A program made the position numbers and the translations under genes. From the NCBI GenBank assembly GCA_963932145.1, contig OZ010574.1, positions 58,173,232 to 58,237,231 of the forward strand: DNA of 64,000 nt, given 5' to 3'. The stretch is from Acanthosepion lycidas. Lineage: Eukaryota > Mollusca > Cephalopoda > Sepiida > Sepiidae. Under the pieces are notes generated by a model, which made no database searches, was not told the DNA's origin, and saw only the letters and a list, made by a program, of their open reading frames with translations. Every line of letters begins with the position of its first letter. Positions within the stretch are counted from its first letter, which is position 1. Shown here piece after piece: positions 1 through 10,860 of the stretch.

Positions 1-264
1 TGTGACAAGATATATATCAATATATATAAGTGTGCATATAAATAGAAAATGCAATTAATAATCTTGTATAGAAGCATCTACAATGATCTTCATATAAAAT
101 ACCAAAAACTGTTTTTATTCACTGTTAATATTTTATAAATTAATTGTCCATCACAATTTTTCTTTTACTGTTCTCTTCTCACTTTTAAAAATTCATATTT
201 AGTTTGCCATAAAGTTAAAACTATCAAATAAACTTCAGTGTATATTAACATTTGCATCTTTGCA

Positions 265-265
265 A

Positions 266-317
<52 letters not shown>

Positions 318-455
318 ATATATAGAAAATAGGAAAGAACTCATTAGGTAAATAATCCAAAGTTCTTTAGTATTTTTGTTATTATTTTTAAAAAAACAGT
401 GCTCGATACAAAAGTAGAGCTTAAATATAATCATTTATTTATTTTTAAATAAATA
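265..455. repeat. (TA)n(TG)n array plus adjoining interspersed repeat
   Basis: A short TA run passes into a TG run (about 265-314). It is followed by unique-looking sequence containing AAAACAGTGCTCGATACA and AGTAGAGCTTAAAT. The same order, microsatellite then GTTCTTTAGT then ACAGTGCTCAATACA, recurs at 55060-55265. This is therefore an interspersed repeat with the microsatellite as part of it. Family unknown. Confidence 0.6.
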
Positions 456-485
456 ATTATATATATATATATATATATATTTATA

Positions 486-582
486 TTAGGTTGGTGCAAA
501 AATAATGATGTAATAATGTCGTTTTTTGACATATTTTTAACGTCAAAAAACAACATTATTACGTCATTATTTTTGCACGAAC

Positions 583-586
<4 letters not shown>
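486..586. mobile_element. Palindromic mariner-type MITE, copy 1
   Basis: The 101-bp element starts TTAGGTTGGTGCAAAAAT and ends with its inverted complement CACGAACCTAA, flanked by TA on both sides (484-485 and 587-588). The whole element is a near-perfect inverted repeat of about 45-bp arms around an 8-10 bp centre. The terminal sequence closely resembles human MADE1, the miniature relative of the mariner Hsmar1 (known family). No coding capacity. One arm has drifted (CACGAACC instead of CACCAACC). Confidence 0.9.

Positions 587-642
<56 letters not shown>
587..642. repeat. (TA)n(CA)n microsatellite
   Basis: Uninterrupted TA dinucleotides, then ACACACAC. The run begins exactly at the TA target duplication of the MITE, so the array probably grew from that site. 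Confidence 0.9.
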
Positions 643-778
643 TTTATGTGCGTTTGATAAAATTCATATAGAAAGAAGAGAGATTATTAGAGAGTAGGTA
701 ATGAGCAAGTAAGAACTGAAAGAAAAGGTTGAAGTATAAGAAAAGGAAAGGAAAGGACATAGGCCTATAGAGAAAAAG

Positions 779-831
779 AATGAGGAAGAGAAAGAATGAG
801 GAAGAGAAAGAATGAGGAAGAGAAAGAGTGG
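779..831. repeat. 18-bp purine tandem repeat
   Basis: About three copies of GAGGAAGAGAAAGAATGA in head-to-tail order, nearly identical. Purine-only on the + strand. Confidence 0.8.
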
Positions 832-841
832 AATCATTGCT

Positions 842-1519
842 TTTAGGCATATCAGAATTGTAAGAAGAGAGCATCCAGAGGTGTGGTAGGAATATTTGAC
901 TTTTTAATATGGCCCAAATTGGAAAGGAGAGAGATAATTTGACTTGAGGCATAAAGGAAATGCCAGTGTTTCCCCTAATTACTTTCTTTCATTCCAATTG
1001 GTGACAACTATGCCATTTATATAGCTTACTTCTATTTAGAACTTTTTATAAGGATCTTTCTTTTCATCTCTGTTCAACATATGAGGGATGCTATGGCAGA
1101 CTGTCTAAAAATTAAATCTTTTTCAATTCTCTATAAGAAAATCAACAAACAATATCACTTTTGCATTAAGATTCTGTGAAAAAGCTCATAAAAGGAATCA
1201 CAGTATTTAAATGACACTGATTTTATAAACAGCATGGCCAAAAACTGGTTGTTCTAGTACAGTCTCTAAGAATATTTTAATATTATGACTAAAAGGCCAT
1301 TTTATCTCACTCTCAAATAAGAATGCATCAAAGTGACTATAGTTCTCAAAACCACCAATGATTGTATTATAATAAACAATAAGAATATTAAACTAAATGT
1401 TTAACATTTTATCTAACAGTTACTAGATAGTAGGTTGGTCGGTTGATTTTGTTTACCAGCATATCAACATCTATGGGTTATTTAATGCTGAAATCTTTTA
1501 ACACAACTTTTTTTTAAAC
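842..1519. other. No recognisable feature
   Basis: AT-rich sequence with stops in all frames. I see no repeat copy, RNA gene or conserved coding segment here. Confidence 0.6.
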
Positions 1520-1700
1520 AATAATGGTTTCAGTGATACAAGTCTTACTAATTAACCCATAGTTGGAGGAGAAGGTATGGATTCATACCTTTCCCATGGG
1601 TATTTGCACATAAGTGAATATAACAGACCCAACTGGAATTTGAACTATAATTAACAATTCTAAACTATTATACATTACACAACCCACACATCCAACCTTA
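1520..1700 (-). repeat. tRNA-type SINE family A, fragment
   Basis: Contains ATTCATACCTTTCCCATGGG and AACTGGAATTTGAAC, blocks shared with copies near 7900, 19000, 50050 and 52550. Read on -, GTTCAAATTCCAGTTG corresponds to a tRNA B-box region in better preserved copies. Degraded, and lacks a clear A box. Confidence 0.6.
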
Positions 1701-1948
1701 CAGCACCTGGTATTCCGAAGTGGTCACCCATTTAGGTACTGACTCAATGTTGCTTATCTTCGGTGATTGTATAGAAACTAGTGCATCAGTATAATGTGGT
1801 CATACGCCCTGGATAGTAGGAAAATTATATCAATGTTGTATGATGATTAACAGCATTAATATAAGTCATATTAAAGTGACTCTGTGGAAAAAACCAATGT
1901 GCTGGTTGTAATATTATAAGAATGAGGTAACATATTAGTTTTCAATTA

Positions 1949-2812
1949 AACTCTGCGATAAATTGTCATCTAAATTATGCAAAAATAAAAATAACACTGA
2001 CATCTCCTTTTAACAAATATATTTACCGATATTACACAAAAATATTTTGAAATAGTAAATTTATTCAATATAATCAGCATTAGCTTCAACCATGGTCTCC
2101 AAGCAACTCCAGAATCTCCTGCATCTCTTCTGGACGGTCTCCTTGTTTAAGTTGGTAAATGCTGCCATAATCCTTGCCTTCAGTTCATTTTTACTGTTAC
2201 AAGGAGTTTTGTTGGTTTCTCCCTCAACTGTGACCCATACATAATAATCAAGACGGTTGCAGTCTGGGGAGCTAGGTGGCCAGATGTAAGGGGTGATGTC
2301 ATTACAGAAATTGTCTGACAACCATGACTGGGTTCTTTTGTTTGTGTGACATGATGCAGAGTCCTTTTGCCAGATATAGGGTCTTCCAACAGCCACCCTC
2401 TTGATCCAGGATGGCACTACCTCCTCAAGGCACTTGATGTAGGCCTCCATGTTGATTATGAAGCCCTGTGGGATGATGAAAAGGAGACATAACATCACCA
2501 TCACTCGTGATTTGGTTTTCATCAGTCTCAGTACATCATTTGGGGATACAGCATCCTCTGCACTGTCCTCAGTTTGACACTCAAACACTCTGAAACGTTC
2601 ATATTGTAGCGTCTGGCATGAATGCCAAGCAGTACAGTGGGTCATATTGGAAAATTTTTGGTGCATTGAATTGCATCATGGTGTTCTTTTAATCACAGAT
2701 GGTGCCCAACTGACCCTACTGTAATGTACAGTTGACAAAATCAAAAACAAACAACATACATGTGCAAAATTAAAAATATAAAATGGCAACAATTTGCCCA
2801 TTGCACCCTGTA
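1949..2812 (-). mobile_element. Mariner maT-like element, copy 1
   Basis: Right terminus reads CATTGCACCCTGTA. The left terminus is decayed but still alignable (CTCTGCGATAAATTGTC) with the end of copy 2 at 5535-5558. The element encloses the transposase relic at 2061-2666. Its size of about 0.86 kb equals copy 2, so both are probably 5'-deleted versions of a 1.3-kb autonomous element; that last point is inference. Confidence 0.75.
2061..2666 (-). pseudogene. Mariner-family (DD37D, maT-like) transposase, N-terminally truncated
   Basis: The open frame of 201 codons covers the catalytic half of a Tc1/mariner transposase. Motifs in order: NMEAYIKCLEEVVPSWIKRV (residues about 72-91), a second-aspartate block KDSASCH (about 101-107), PYIWPPSSPD, the last catalytic aspartate in LDYYVW, then KNELKARIMAAFTNLNKETV. 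I count 37 residues between the two aspartates, the spacing that defines the maT (DD37D) group rather than DD34D mariner. The N-terminal helix-turn-helix domains are absent and the region of the first catalytic aspartate is altered (VMVMLCLLFIIP). Copies 2 and 3 lie at 4698 and 15246. Cut-and-paste activity is not expected from this copy. The frame is open to the end, so inactivation may be recent or the stop-free run may be chance. Confidence 0.8.
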
Positions 2813-3090
2813 TATAAATTTTTGAAATTAAACCAGACTATATATTATATGAGTCGTCTCATTTTCTAACAAGGGTGGTATTAAAAGTAACATAAACTCC
2901 AAACATATTATTATTTTTTATAGAATATTCATTCTATTTTGAAATTATATTAAGTTTTATTTTCAATGTAAAATAATAGTGGCTGCTGAATATGAAAATG
3001 AAAACTTTATTTTGTTAACATTTTCTCAAAATGATCATAATTTATTTTTATTTGCATGAAATTGTAAGTGATATTAACAGGGATTTGGAA

Positions 3091-3196
3091 ATTCATAGTC
3101 TATGTCATACAAGTCATTCATAGTCTATGTCATACAAGTCATTCATAGTCTATCTCATACATGTAATTCATAGTCTATGTCATACAAGTCATTCAT
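3091..3196. repeat. 25-bp tandem repeat, four copies
   Basis: Four head-to-tail units of 25 bp starting ATTCATAGTCTATGTCATAC, with only two or three substitutions in unit 3. Confidence 0.9.
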
Positions 3197-3654
3197 TTTG
3201 GGTCTGTTGGGTTATAAAACTTGAAACAAAACAAAATAAAAAGTTTTTTTAAATGGTTATTGTGAAATTAAATTTTAAAAAAATGTAAGAAACAAAATTT
3301 AGGAAAACAGATCTTTAACTCCTGGATTAATGCAGTATGTTGGAAGCAGAAAGATATTTACAGTTCAATTCACAGATATGACATTTGAGGAAAAAAAAAG
3401 ATCAAATGAAGCAATTAAACCTGAGTTAATTTCTTATCTTCTTGATTTGATCTTAAAAAATAAATGCCTAAAATAGACTTTAAAAATGTAAGGAATTTGT
3501 TAAAGTAAATTATTTCCTTTAGAGTACTGTTTGCTTTTACATTCCTAGTCTGAAGTATATACTGTATTTCCTTTTCCTACCAATTTGCAAAATCTGCACA
3601 ATTTCATTTTATAAAAAGGATAAATAGTGTTATTGTCATAATTGACATACCAGT
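3197..3654. other. No recognisable feature
   Basis: AT-rich unique-looking sequence with no repeat copy or gene recognised. Confidence 0.5.
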
Positions 3655-3960
3655 AGTCAACAGTGTGTTTTGTTTTTCTTTTACTAATATTCATCCAGTA
3701 AAAGTCCCAAGAGCCACTCATGATAGAGGGTTACTGACTGAGATTTTTAAATGAGTGTAAGAGGAGGAGAAAGAGGAGGTAAGAAGTGTACTTGATGAGT
3801 TTCCTAAACTTGAAGAGGTTCATTGTAGTCTGTTCCACAAAATAGCAGTTTTTGAGAAGAAGCTGTCCAAGTGGAACTTCCTTCTTACTAATGGAATATG
3901 AATGAAATGAGGATGATTCATCCCTGTGTATGTGGTATGGCATGTCTTAGCTGTGAAGGT
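3655..3960. repeat. Unclassified interspersed repeat
   Basis: The block ACTAATATTCATCCAGT ... AGCCACT ... GGTTACTG is repeated in altered form at about 43014-43075 (ACTAATGTTCATCCAATA ... AGCCACTGA ... GGTTACTGTG). A second shared block, AATGGAATATG, occurs near 3892 and 43405. No coding domain recognised. Confidence 0.4.
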
Positions 3961-4234
3961 TTGAACTTGTGGAACTAAGGAATGTCGCTTGTCAGATCAT
4001 TTATCATAGTTTCTACTGAAGATTAAGTGGCAAAAAGTCTATGCACATCTAAAAAAAAAAGAACGTGGCATCTCATGACAATTTTGAGTACCAATTTGAA
4101 ATCAGCATAAATAATTTAGTTTAGTACAGAAGAACTTGTCTGGGTAGCAGACAAAACGATTTGTTTTTTATTACTCTGCATTCCCTCACTTTTCTTGCCT
4201 ACAAGAACTCAGTCTCCTCTTCTGATCTTAAATA

Positions 4235-4235
<1 letters not shown>

Positions 4236-4280
<45 letters not shown>
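4236..4280. repeat. (ATT)n microsatellite
   Basis: Fifteen ATT units without interruption, abutting the interspersed repeat that begins at 4281. Confidence 0.95.
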
Positions 4281-4697
4281 GAGTAAGAAAGCAGCATGCC
4301 AACAAAGTGATACAGAGGATACAAATATATGAAACCCAATATACCCATCATGACCCCTAGTCTGATAAAGGTATACCAGATATATACATCACAGCCAAAT
4401 GTTGATAGGTTTTTCAGGAGGAGCCAGTTAGAAATAACTTCAGGTCGGGTAACCCAGTCTGCTTTGATGACCTCCAATTTGGCACATTCCCAAGTATGTA
4501 GATGTGACTTCCAAGTAGCTTTGGCTGCCTCATCATTCAGACTAAAAAACAACCCTCTTGACATTTGTAATGCTCCTCCACTATTCCCACTCATGAATTG
4601 AGAAGTGTCACCCACTAGGGGATATACTCAATTAAATAAATTTGCAGAACCTTATAAGCAAATCTGATGTAAAGAATGGGATATTTTTTTGTAAATA

Positions 4698-5558
4698 CAG
4701 GGTGCAATGAGTAAATTGTTGCCATTTCAATTTTAATTTCATGCATTCACATTGTTTGTTTTGGATTTTGTCGACTACCCAGTATAGTAGGGTCAGTTGG
4801 GCACTGTCTGTGAGAAAAAGAGCACCATCACGCAATTCACTCCTCCAGATATTTAGGAACGGGGTATACTGTACAGCTTACAAAGATTTCAGAGTATTTG
4901 TGTGTCAAGCTGAGGACAGTGCAGAGGATTAAAAAAGAATTGGATGAGTCTAATGGTGATTATGAAGATATGGCAGGTTGGAAAACTCACTCTGATTATT
5001 CCAATAAGAAAAGAACTCTTCATTTTGTTGGTGATGGCCTCAAACTCAACATGGAGACCTATATCAAGTGCCTTGAGGAGGTAGTACTGTTATGGATCAA
5101 GAATGTGGCTGTTGGAAGACCCTGTGTCTGGAAACAGGACGCTGCACCATGTCACACAAGCCGGTAAACCCAGTCATGTCTGTCAGACAAATTCTGTGAC
5201 TACATCATTCCTTACATCTGGCCAGCTAACTCCCCAGACTGCAATACTTAATTATTATGTGTAGGGCACAGTTGAGTGAGAGACCAATAAAACTCCTTGT
5301 AACACCAAAGATGAATGGAAGGCAGGGATTATGGCAGCATTTACCAACTTAAACAAGGAGACCTTACAGAAGAGATACAGGAGATTCCAAAGTCATCTGG
5401 AGGCTGAGGTTGAAGCCAATAGTGATTTTATCGAATAAATTTACTCATTAGTATTTCAAGATATTTTTGTGCAGTTTTGGTAAATATATCTGTTAAAATG
5501 TAATGTCAGTGTTATTTTCATTTGTGCATCATTTATACAATTTATCCATCGCACCCTG
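4698..5558 (+). mobile_element. Mariner maT-like element, copy 2, complete ends
   Basis: Begins CAGGGTGCAATGAGTAAATT and ends with the inverted AATTTATCCATCGCACCCTG, each flanked by TA (4696-4697, 5559-5560), the standard Tc1/mariner target duplication. Length 861 bp. Nested inside repeat R1. Confidence 0.85.
4880..5440 (+). pseudogene. Mariner maT-like transposase relic in copy 2
   Basis: Recognisable on + as KLNMETYIKCLEEVV, WIKNVAVGRPCVWKQDAAPC (residues still matching copy 1), then PYIWPANSPDCN and a C-terminal block ending NSDFIE before TAA. Stops interrupt the frame (TAA after AGTGCAGAGGAT, TAA after CACACAAGCCGG), and a two-base loss shifts the frame at the last catalytic site, where the aspartate codon GAT of copy 1 reads AAT. 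The block upstream is collapsed, as in copy 1. Inactive. Confidence 0.8.
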
Positions 5559-5654
5559 TATATTCTTGTATATACCTGTATATTCCAATCAGTTAAGATT
5601 AGTAGACATGAAAGCCATGCCCGTTGTCACAACAGTATATTTACTATTACTACT

Positions 5655-5716
5655 ACAACTAGGATGATGTTGATGATGATGACGGTGGTGGCAGTAGTGG
5701 TGGTAGTGATGATTAG
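5655..5716. repeat. Impure (GAT/GGT)n microsatellite
   Basis: Runs of GATGATGAT pass into GGTGGTGGCAGTAGTGG, imperfect. It marks the far end of repeat R1 copy A. Confidence 0.75.
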
Positions 5717-6269
5717 AAGAATAAGCACAGTTTCACCATTTATGTGCTGCTTATTGCTGGAGTTTTCTCAAATCTGCAGCATTTTTTTTTTGACTATCTT
5801 CACAGACCCCAACAATGCTACAGTCAGTCAGTGTTAGTTCTTCCACAAATCTTTCATTTATCTTAATTACAATTCTAGTGCTTCTGACATGTTTTCAAGA
5901 ATACCAACCTTTTATGGACACAATGCTGACTTTTCACTTTTCTCATTCTTCAAGTGAGGTTCTGGTATTTTTCCAATTTTTCATCTTCACCCAATTGTCC
6001 ACAAGCAGAATCACTTATCTACTATCTGGCAAGTCTTGCTTTCCTTGCTTACATTTATTTTTCTCTCATGGATGCTCTGATCAGTTTGGAGGTGAAAATC
6101 TAAGATTATCTTAATATCTTCATTTTCAAACAGTTTCTGGATAAATGATGCAATATATTTATATTGTTAAATGCAAATCATTTTGAACAAGTCTCTCATG
6201 TTTATTGCATTCATTTTCTTAATTTTTATGCACAAAATTGACATTTAATGCTTTCCTGGATTTATTCTT
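5717..6269. other. No recognisable feature
   Basis: A 99-codon open frame lies on + at 5815-6114. It is rich in F, S and L, matches no family I know, and has composition no different from its surroundings. I do not call it a gene. Confidence 0.5.
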
Positions 6270-6580
6270 TGATATATATGCACCTAATACATATATATGC
6301 ACCTAATACATATATATATATATATAATACATATATGCACCTAATACATATATATATAATACATATATGCACCTAATACATATATATATAATACATATAT
6401 GCACCTAATACATATATATGCACCTAATACATATATATAATACATATATGCACCTAATACATATATATATAATACATATATCCACCTAATACATATATAT
6501 GCACCTAATAAATATATATATAATACATATATGCACCTAATACATATATATATAATACATATATGCAACTAATACATTTG
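6270..6580. repeat. AT-rich tandem repeat, unit ATGCACCTAATACATATAT
   Basis: Irregular tandem copies of ATATGCACCTAATACATAT interleaved with short TA runs, about twelve occurrences of CACCTAATA. The - strand translates as a repetitive YICIRCIYVLYIYVLGAY-type string, which is a by-product. Confidence 0.9.
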
Positions 6581-7789
6581 TTCTGAACTGCAATGATAAG
6601 GGGCTTTATTTATCTTTTCAGTTAACTTCTGCATAGCCAATTCTATGATTGCAATATTCTCTATTTCCTTTTCAATTTCACTATAGAGAGTTTATTTTTC
6701 TAATTTTTCTTTGTTGTTTTTCCCAGTCTTATCATTTTTTTGTCTTTACTTTATCTTTTGAAACAATTGCTTTTCACTACATTTTCAACCATAATGTTCT
6801 ACCTTTTTAACTAATTCATGTTTTGTCCATTTGTATATAAGCTTTGATATCATCCGTTTGCCTATCTTTTTTACATATCATCCATCATTGGCATCCCTGT
6901 AGTGCAGAACCTTGTGCATAGTTGCTAATTTCCAAGTCCATTAAGCCCTGTCGACTGGGGAGTCAGAATATGCTGACTGCACCTCTGCAGAGGGGCATGA
7001 CCCCACTCACCAAGTGAGGCATCCTGGGTAAGACAATAAACTACATCCTTATCCTGGGTAAGACGATAAACTACATCTAACAGCAAGGCTTCTGATCAGG
7101 AGGTTTTGAGAAGCATGGAACCACCTCTTAATTGCTGGTGTACCCAGGTCCACTGTGACTTGGAGTGGTAGCACCTGTTAGGGTCCCAACTATGGGCAAA
7201 TAGTTAACCCCCCTCCCAAAAAAAAAAAACTGGGGTCAAAACACTATGAAAGTGTAAAACTAGGTTTTAATACCAGCAATACATTTTTGGAAAAATTATT
7301 ACCAGCAATACATTTTTGGAAAAAAAATATTAGCAGCAGTAAAAATCTTGTCAGCATTAAAAAACCCATTGAGGTTTTGATATGCCATAAAACAAAACAA
7401 ACCAAACCAGTCTATTAATCCATTTCTTTTTAAGTTCTTTATTCGTTGTGCCTAGAAATAGACCTACGTACATCTCTGCTGACTATTGTACATAGTCCTT
7501 TCTATTAAATTTCTACTTTTTAATTTTGGTTTTCTTTATCCTCCTAAGGTATTTCTTTCTTATATTTTCCTTCCTTTCTTATTGAATTATATTTAATTAC
7601 TCCCAAGTATCAGTGATAGGACCATAAAGAAACAGATTCATACCCAGGGCAAGAGTTATTTTAGGCACCCACCCTATTATTATGAGGAAAGAATTGGTTT
7701 GCTGTTCAGTTAGTCAGTTAAGTACCATACATGATATATGTTTGGGCAATTATATATCTTTTGATAGATGACTGACGAAGCAGATTTTT
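6581..7789. other. Mostly unannotated; 30-bp duplication and GC-richer block
   Basis: At 7021-7077 a 30-bp unit beginning ATCCTGGGTAAGAC is present twice. The surrounding 6890-7200 is GC-richer than its flanks and has a SINE-like look (CTGGGGAGTCAGAATATGCT, GGAGGTTTTGAGAAGCATGG), but no A or B box is clear. No coding sequence is recognised. Confidence 0.4.
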
Positions 7790-8015
7790 TCCCCGCAGTA
7801 GATTGCCATTTCTTTCTGCGGTAGACTAGTTGCCAACCAAGGCTAAAGAACCCAGTCTGTTCTGCTATTCAACCCATATCTGGGGATAAGAAATGGATTC
7901 ATACCTTTCCCAAGGATATTTGGGTGTAAGCAAAGCAATCAAACTCAACTGGAATTTGAACTTGCCTCTCCAAGTTCTCACTCCGAGCCGATATCCACAA
8001 TGCACATTCTTAGCT
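7790..8015 (-). repeat. SINE family A copy
   Basis: Shows CCAACCAAGGCTAAAGAACC, CAGTCTGTTCTGCTATT, GATTCATACCTTTCCCAAGG, AACTGGAATTTGAAC and CCGATATCCACAATGC in the order of the better copy at 52292-52640. The tRNA-like head is at the right end, giving - orientation. Confidence 0.75.
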
Positions 8016-8069
8016 ATTTGTATTAGTATTGGCTTGGTGTTCAGTAACCCTATAACTATATTTGATCAT

Positions 8070-8077
8070 AGGAGTGA

Positions 8078-8113
<36 letters not shown>

Positions 8114-8114
8114 C
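8070..8114. repeat. (GAT)n(GGT)n microsatellite
   Basis: Seven GAT units are followed by five GGT units, directly beside the SINE head. Confidence 0.9.
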
Positions 8115-8313
8115 TGTGGCCATGGGTCATAATAACTCTGATTATTGAAAAGTTCTTAGCTATTTACATTAGCATTGTAAATTTCTGCATTTTGAGGTTA
8201 AAAGATTTTCTGATATAGACAAGCAGTTCCAAAAGAATGAAAGCGTACAGAAATTCTCTTTGCTGGTTCAAATTTTCTTGTTAAACCATCAATGAATAGA
8301 ACTGAAAATGATA

Positions 8314-8415
8314 TTAGGTTGGTGCAAAAATAATGATGTAATAATGTCGTTTTTTGACGTTAAAAAATACGTCAAAAAACGACGTTATTACATCATTATT
8401 TTTGCACCAACCTAA
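8314..8415. mobile_element. Palindromic mariner-type MITE, copy 2
   Basis: 102 bp from TTAGGTTGGTGC to GCACCAACCTAA with TA on both sides (8312-8313, 8416-8417). Arms are almost perfectly complementary over about 45 bp, with inner arms GTCGTTTTTTGACGT and ACGTCAAAAAACGAC. One of the best preserved of the seven copies. Confidence 0.95.
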
Positions 8416-8549
8416 TATTAAATATTGAAATAATCATTCTACATATGTGCCAAGATCTTTACCTGGTTTTCATCAAATGTGTAGTTTTGATGAAAACACT
8501 TTTGGGGCTTTCTTTCATTTAATAGCAGTTTAATTTAAATTTTGTGACT

Positions 8550-8915
8550 GTCAAATTGATCTCTCAATTTCAGAAGATTTTCATTAGCAATTGAATGTTA
8601 TTGTCTCAATTAATTTTCTCAGTAGAGTGTCAAATTGATCTCTCAATTTTGGCAGTTTTTCATTAGCAATTGAATGTTATTGTCTCAATTAATTTTCTCA
8701 GTAGAGTGTCAAATTGATCTCTCAATTTTGGCAGTTTTTCATTAGCAATTGAATATTATTGTCTCAATTAATTTTCTCAGTAGAGTGTCAAATTGATCTC
8801 TCAATTTTGGCAGTTTTTCATTAGCAATTGAATGTTATTGTCTCAATTAATTTTCTCAGTAGAGTGTCAAATTGATCTCTCAATTTCAGCAGATTTTTAT
8901 TAGCAGTTCAATGTT
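8550..8915. repeat. 79-bp tandem repeat, 4.6 copies
   Basis: The unit begins GTCAAATTGATCTCTCAATT. Unit starts are at 8550, 8629, 8708, 8787 and 8866, so the period is exactly 79. Copies 2-4 are nearly identical (GGCAG), and the outer ones differ (CAGAAG, CAGCAG), a pattern expected from unequal exchange homogenising the inner units. Confidence 0.95.
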
Positions 8916-10011
8916 ATCCATTTCACTATCAATTGTGGCATCTCTTGCTTTTATTATTGTTGGAGATGTTAATAGGAGCCAGAATTTTGAAGTAGATGGC
9001 TGGTATGAGAAAGTATCTGAAAGAAGACATGTAATTAATAGGGTCCTATTACTTATGATCATTTACATCTAATTAAATGTCAGAATATCCCAAAGAACCT
9101 ATTTAATACCATTTTGATTTGATACAAAGAATTTTGAAATATCAATTCTGGCCGACCATGAGTAAATGATACAATGGTTAATCTGTGTGTCATCAGTAGC
9201 TGGCTCTTTTGCTAAAAGATATAAAAGACTCTTTAAATTATTAAAAAAGGAGATGTTTCTGTTTCACACTGATGAATTTGTGCCTCACAAATTTAATGAA
9301 TGTCACCTACATGGCAAGAAAATAGAGGATTTCCATTAAATAATCTTTTTTGTACTTAGCTATCATATTGGCACCATTATCATATCCTTGACTATTAATG
9401 TCATTTTTGATTAATATCTCTTTTATTAGGATTGCAAGACAGGAATTTCTTTTGAATCTTAAATTTACAATTTATATATTAAAGGTAACTATGATAAATG
9501 ATGTCTGATTGACTTTTACAGAATCAAGTGTTCCATCGAATATTATTGAATAATATTTTTTACTTGAATCTCTCCAAGAGTATGTGTTTCTAAACAAGAT
9601 CAGAGGAAAAAGAAAGGAATTATTTATTTTTTTTTTATTTCAGCTGACAAATAATTGACTTTCAATGTTTCTTCTTTTTTCCTGACTTTCTTTGACCTTC
9701 CTGACATGAGCTTCAAGTACAGGATGTCAGTGAGACTTAACAAACATACCATCATGAAGATTGCCAGTCAAATGAAAGGGACCGCCAAATACTATCCTTG
9801 ATTCACCTCTTTTATCCCAAAATAAAATAATGTCAATTAGAAGGTGTAAAATATAAGGTCAGTTAACCTCTTCTGTTACAATTTGTTTATGCAGAAAATG
9901 TTCTATGAATCTGAATGGCTTCTTTGTTTGATGTCTTCTAGACTTCTGTGTATTAAATTTCTAATATCAAATCCATTCATATGTCCTTAATGTTTTTTTC
10001 AGATTTACACT
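8916..10011. other. No recognisable feature
   Basis: AT-rich, stops in all frames, no repeat copy matched elsewhere in the window. Confidence 0.5.
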
Positions 10012-10440
10012 ACAGTTCAAAAGTTTGAGTCAACACCTGGTAATTTTTTAAATTGGCTCAAAACGTAGTTGTTTTGTACTTTAAATAAGAGAAAATGATT
10101 ATACATGGTTAAAAAAAAGTGAGACATAAATTTTTATTAGAAATTTTATTAGGAAAAAAAGAATGATTAAATTTTGCTCTCATCAAAATATCCTCTTTTA
10201 ACTTTGATTACTGCAGTACAAATTTTTGGCATTCTTTGCAAAAGTTTCTCAAAGTATAAATTTGATAATTGATTCCCTTCTTTTTTCAATGACTCTAAGA
10301 GTTCTTTTTCATTTTTTTCACTCTTCTGTAAGTTCATTCCATGCTAATTCTGGTGTGTCTTCAAATTTTTGAAATGCAGTGTAAGTTAATGTCCTGCTCA
10401 CATTCAGGCATGATTTCCTTGGCTGTTCTAGATGGTACAT
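10012..10440 (-). mobile_element. Tc1-like element remnant, copy A
   Basis: Begins with CTACAGTTCAAAAGTTTG, a Tc1-type terminal sequence. Read on -, 10370-10165 encodes TPELAWNELTEE and, after stops, LLQRMPKICTAVIKVKRGYF then DESKI. That layout resembles the C-terminus of Tc1-like transposases (MPKR-QAVIKAKGG in the family). The same sequence recurs on + at 37579-38090. Whether the sequence up to 10740, also apparently coding on -, belongs to it is not clear. Confidence 0.6.
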
Positions 10441-10755
10441 AATCAACAGTTTTAATCTGAGCTTTAGATTAAGTCATTTTCTTTTCTATTTTTCTTAGTA
10501 AATCTTCATCATCTAGGTTTTGCGGAATAATACTCAAATCTGGTAATGGTTTCTTTGCTGTTTGTTCTTTTATTCATTTCTTGCTTTTCTTCCACTTTAT
10601 TTTGTGTTCCAGATTGCCGCTTTTGCATTGAACTGTTGGAATTGAAATATAAAATTCTTTTTTGAAAAGTGTAATGATACGGCACCAAATAAGTATATGA
10701 AAATACATCTATCAAATAGGCATTTATTTCACAACTGCCCAAGATCTAAGAGTTA

Positions 10756-10858
10756 TTAGGTTGGTGCAAAAATAATGACGTAATAATGTCATTTTTTGAT
10801 GTATTTTTTAACGTCAGAAAACGACATTATTACGTCATTATTTTTTGCACCAACCTAA
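10756..10858. mobile_element. Palindromic mariner-type MITE, copy 3
   Basis: 103 bp, TTAGG...CCTAA, TA at 10754-10755 and 10859-10860. Arms differ by a single added T in the right run (ATTTTTTGCACC). Confidence 0.95.
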
Positions 10859-10860
10859 TA

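Larger units (their letters stand above)
4281..5650. repeat. Interspersed repeat family R1, copy A, split by a maT element
   Basis: Segments 4281-4697 and 5559-5650 align in order with 11820-12760. Shared blocks include ACAAAGTGAT, TAGTCTGATAA, CACAGCCAAAT, TAGAAATAACTTCAGGTCGG, GTAGATGTGA and CCAATCAGTTAAGAT. The paralogue at 12600-12690 has no maT sequence at the corresponding point, so the 4698-5558 element inserted into this older repeat. Both ends of each copy adjoin trinucleotide microsatellites. Coding potential not recognised. Confidence 0.7.

Noticed and set aside
5815-6114. 99-codon frame with a hydrophobic N-terminus (possible secreted protein)
   Set aside because: No family resemblance, AT-driven F/S/L composition, no splice or polyadenylation context; length is within chance for this composition.
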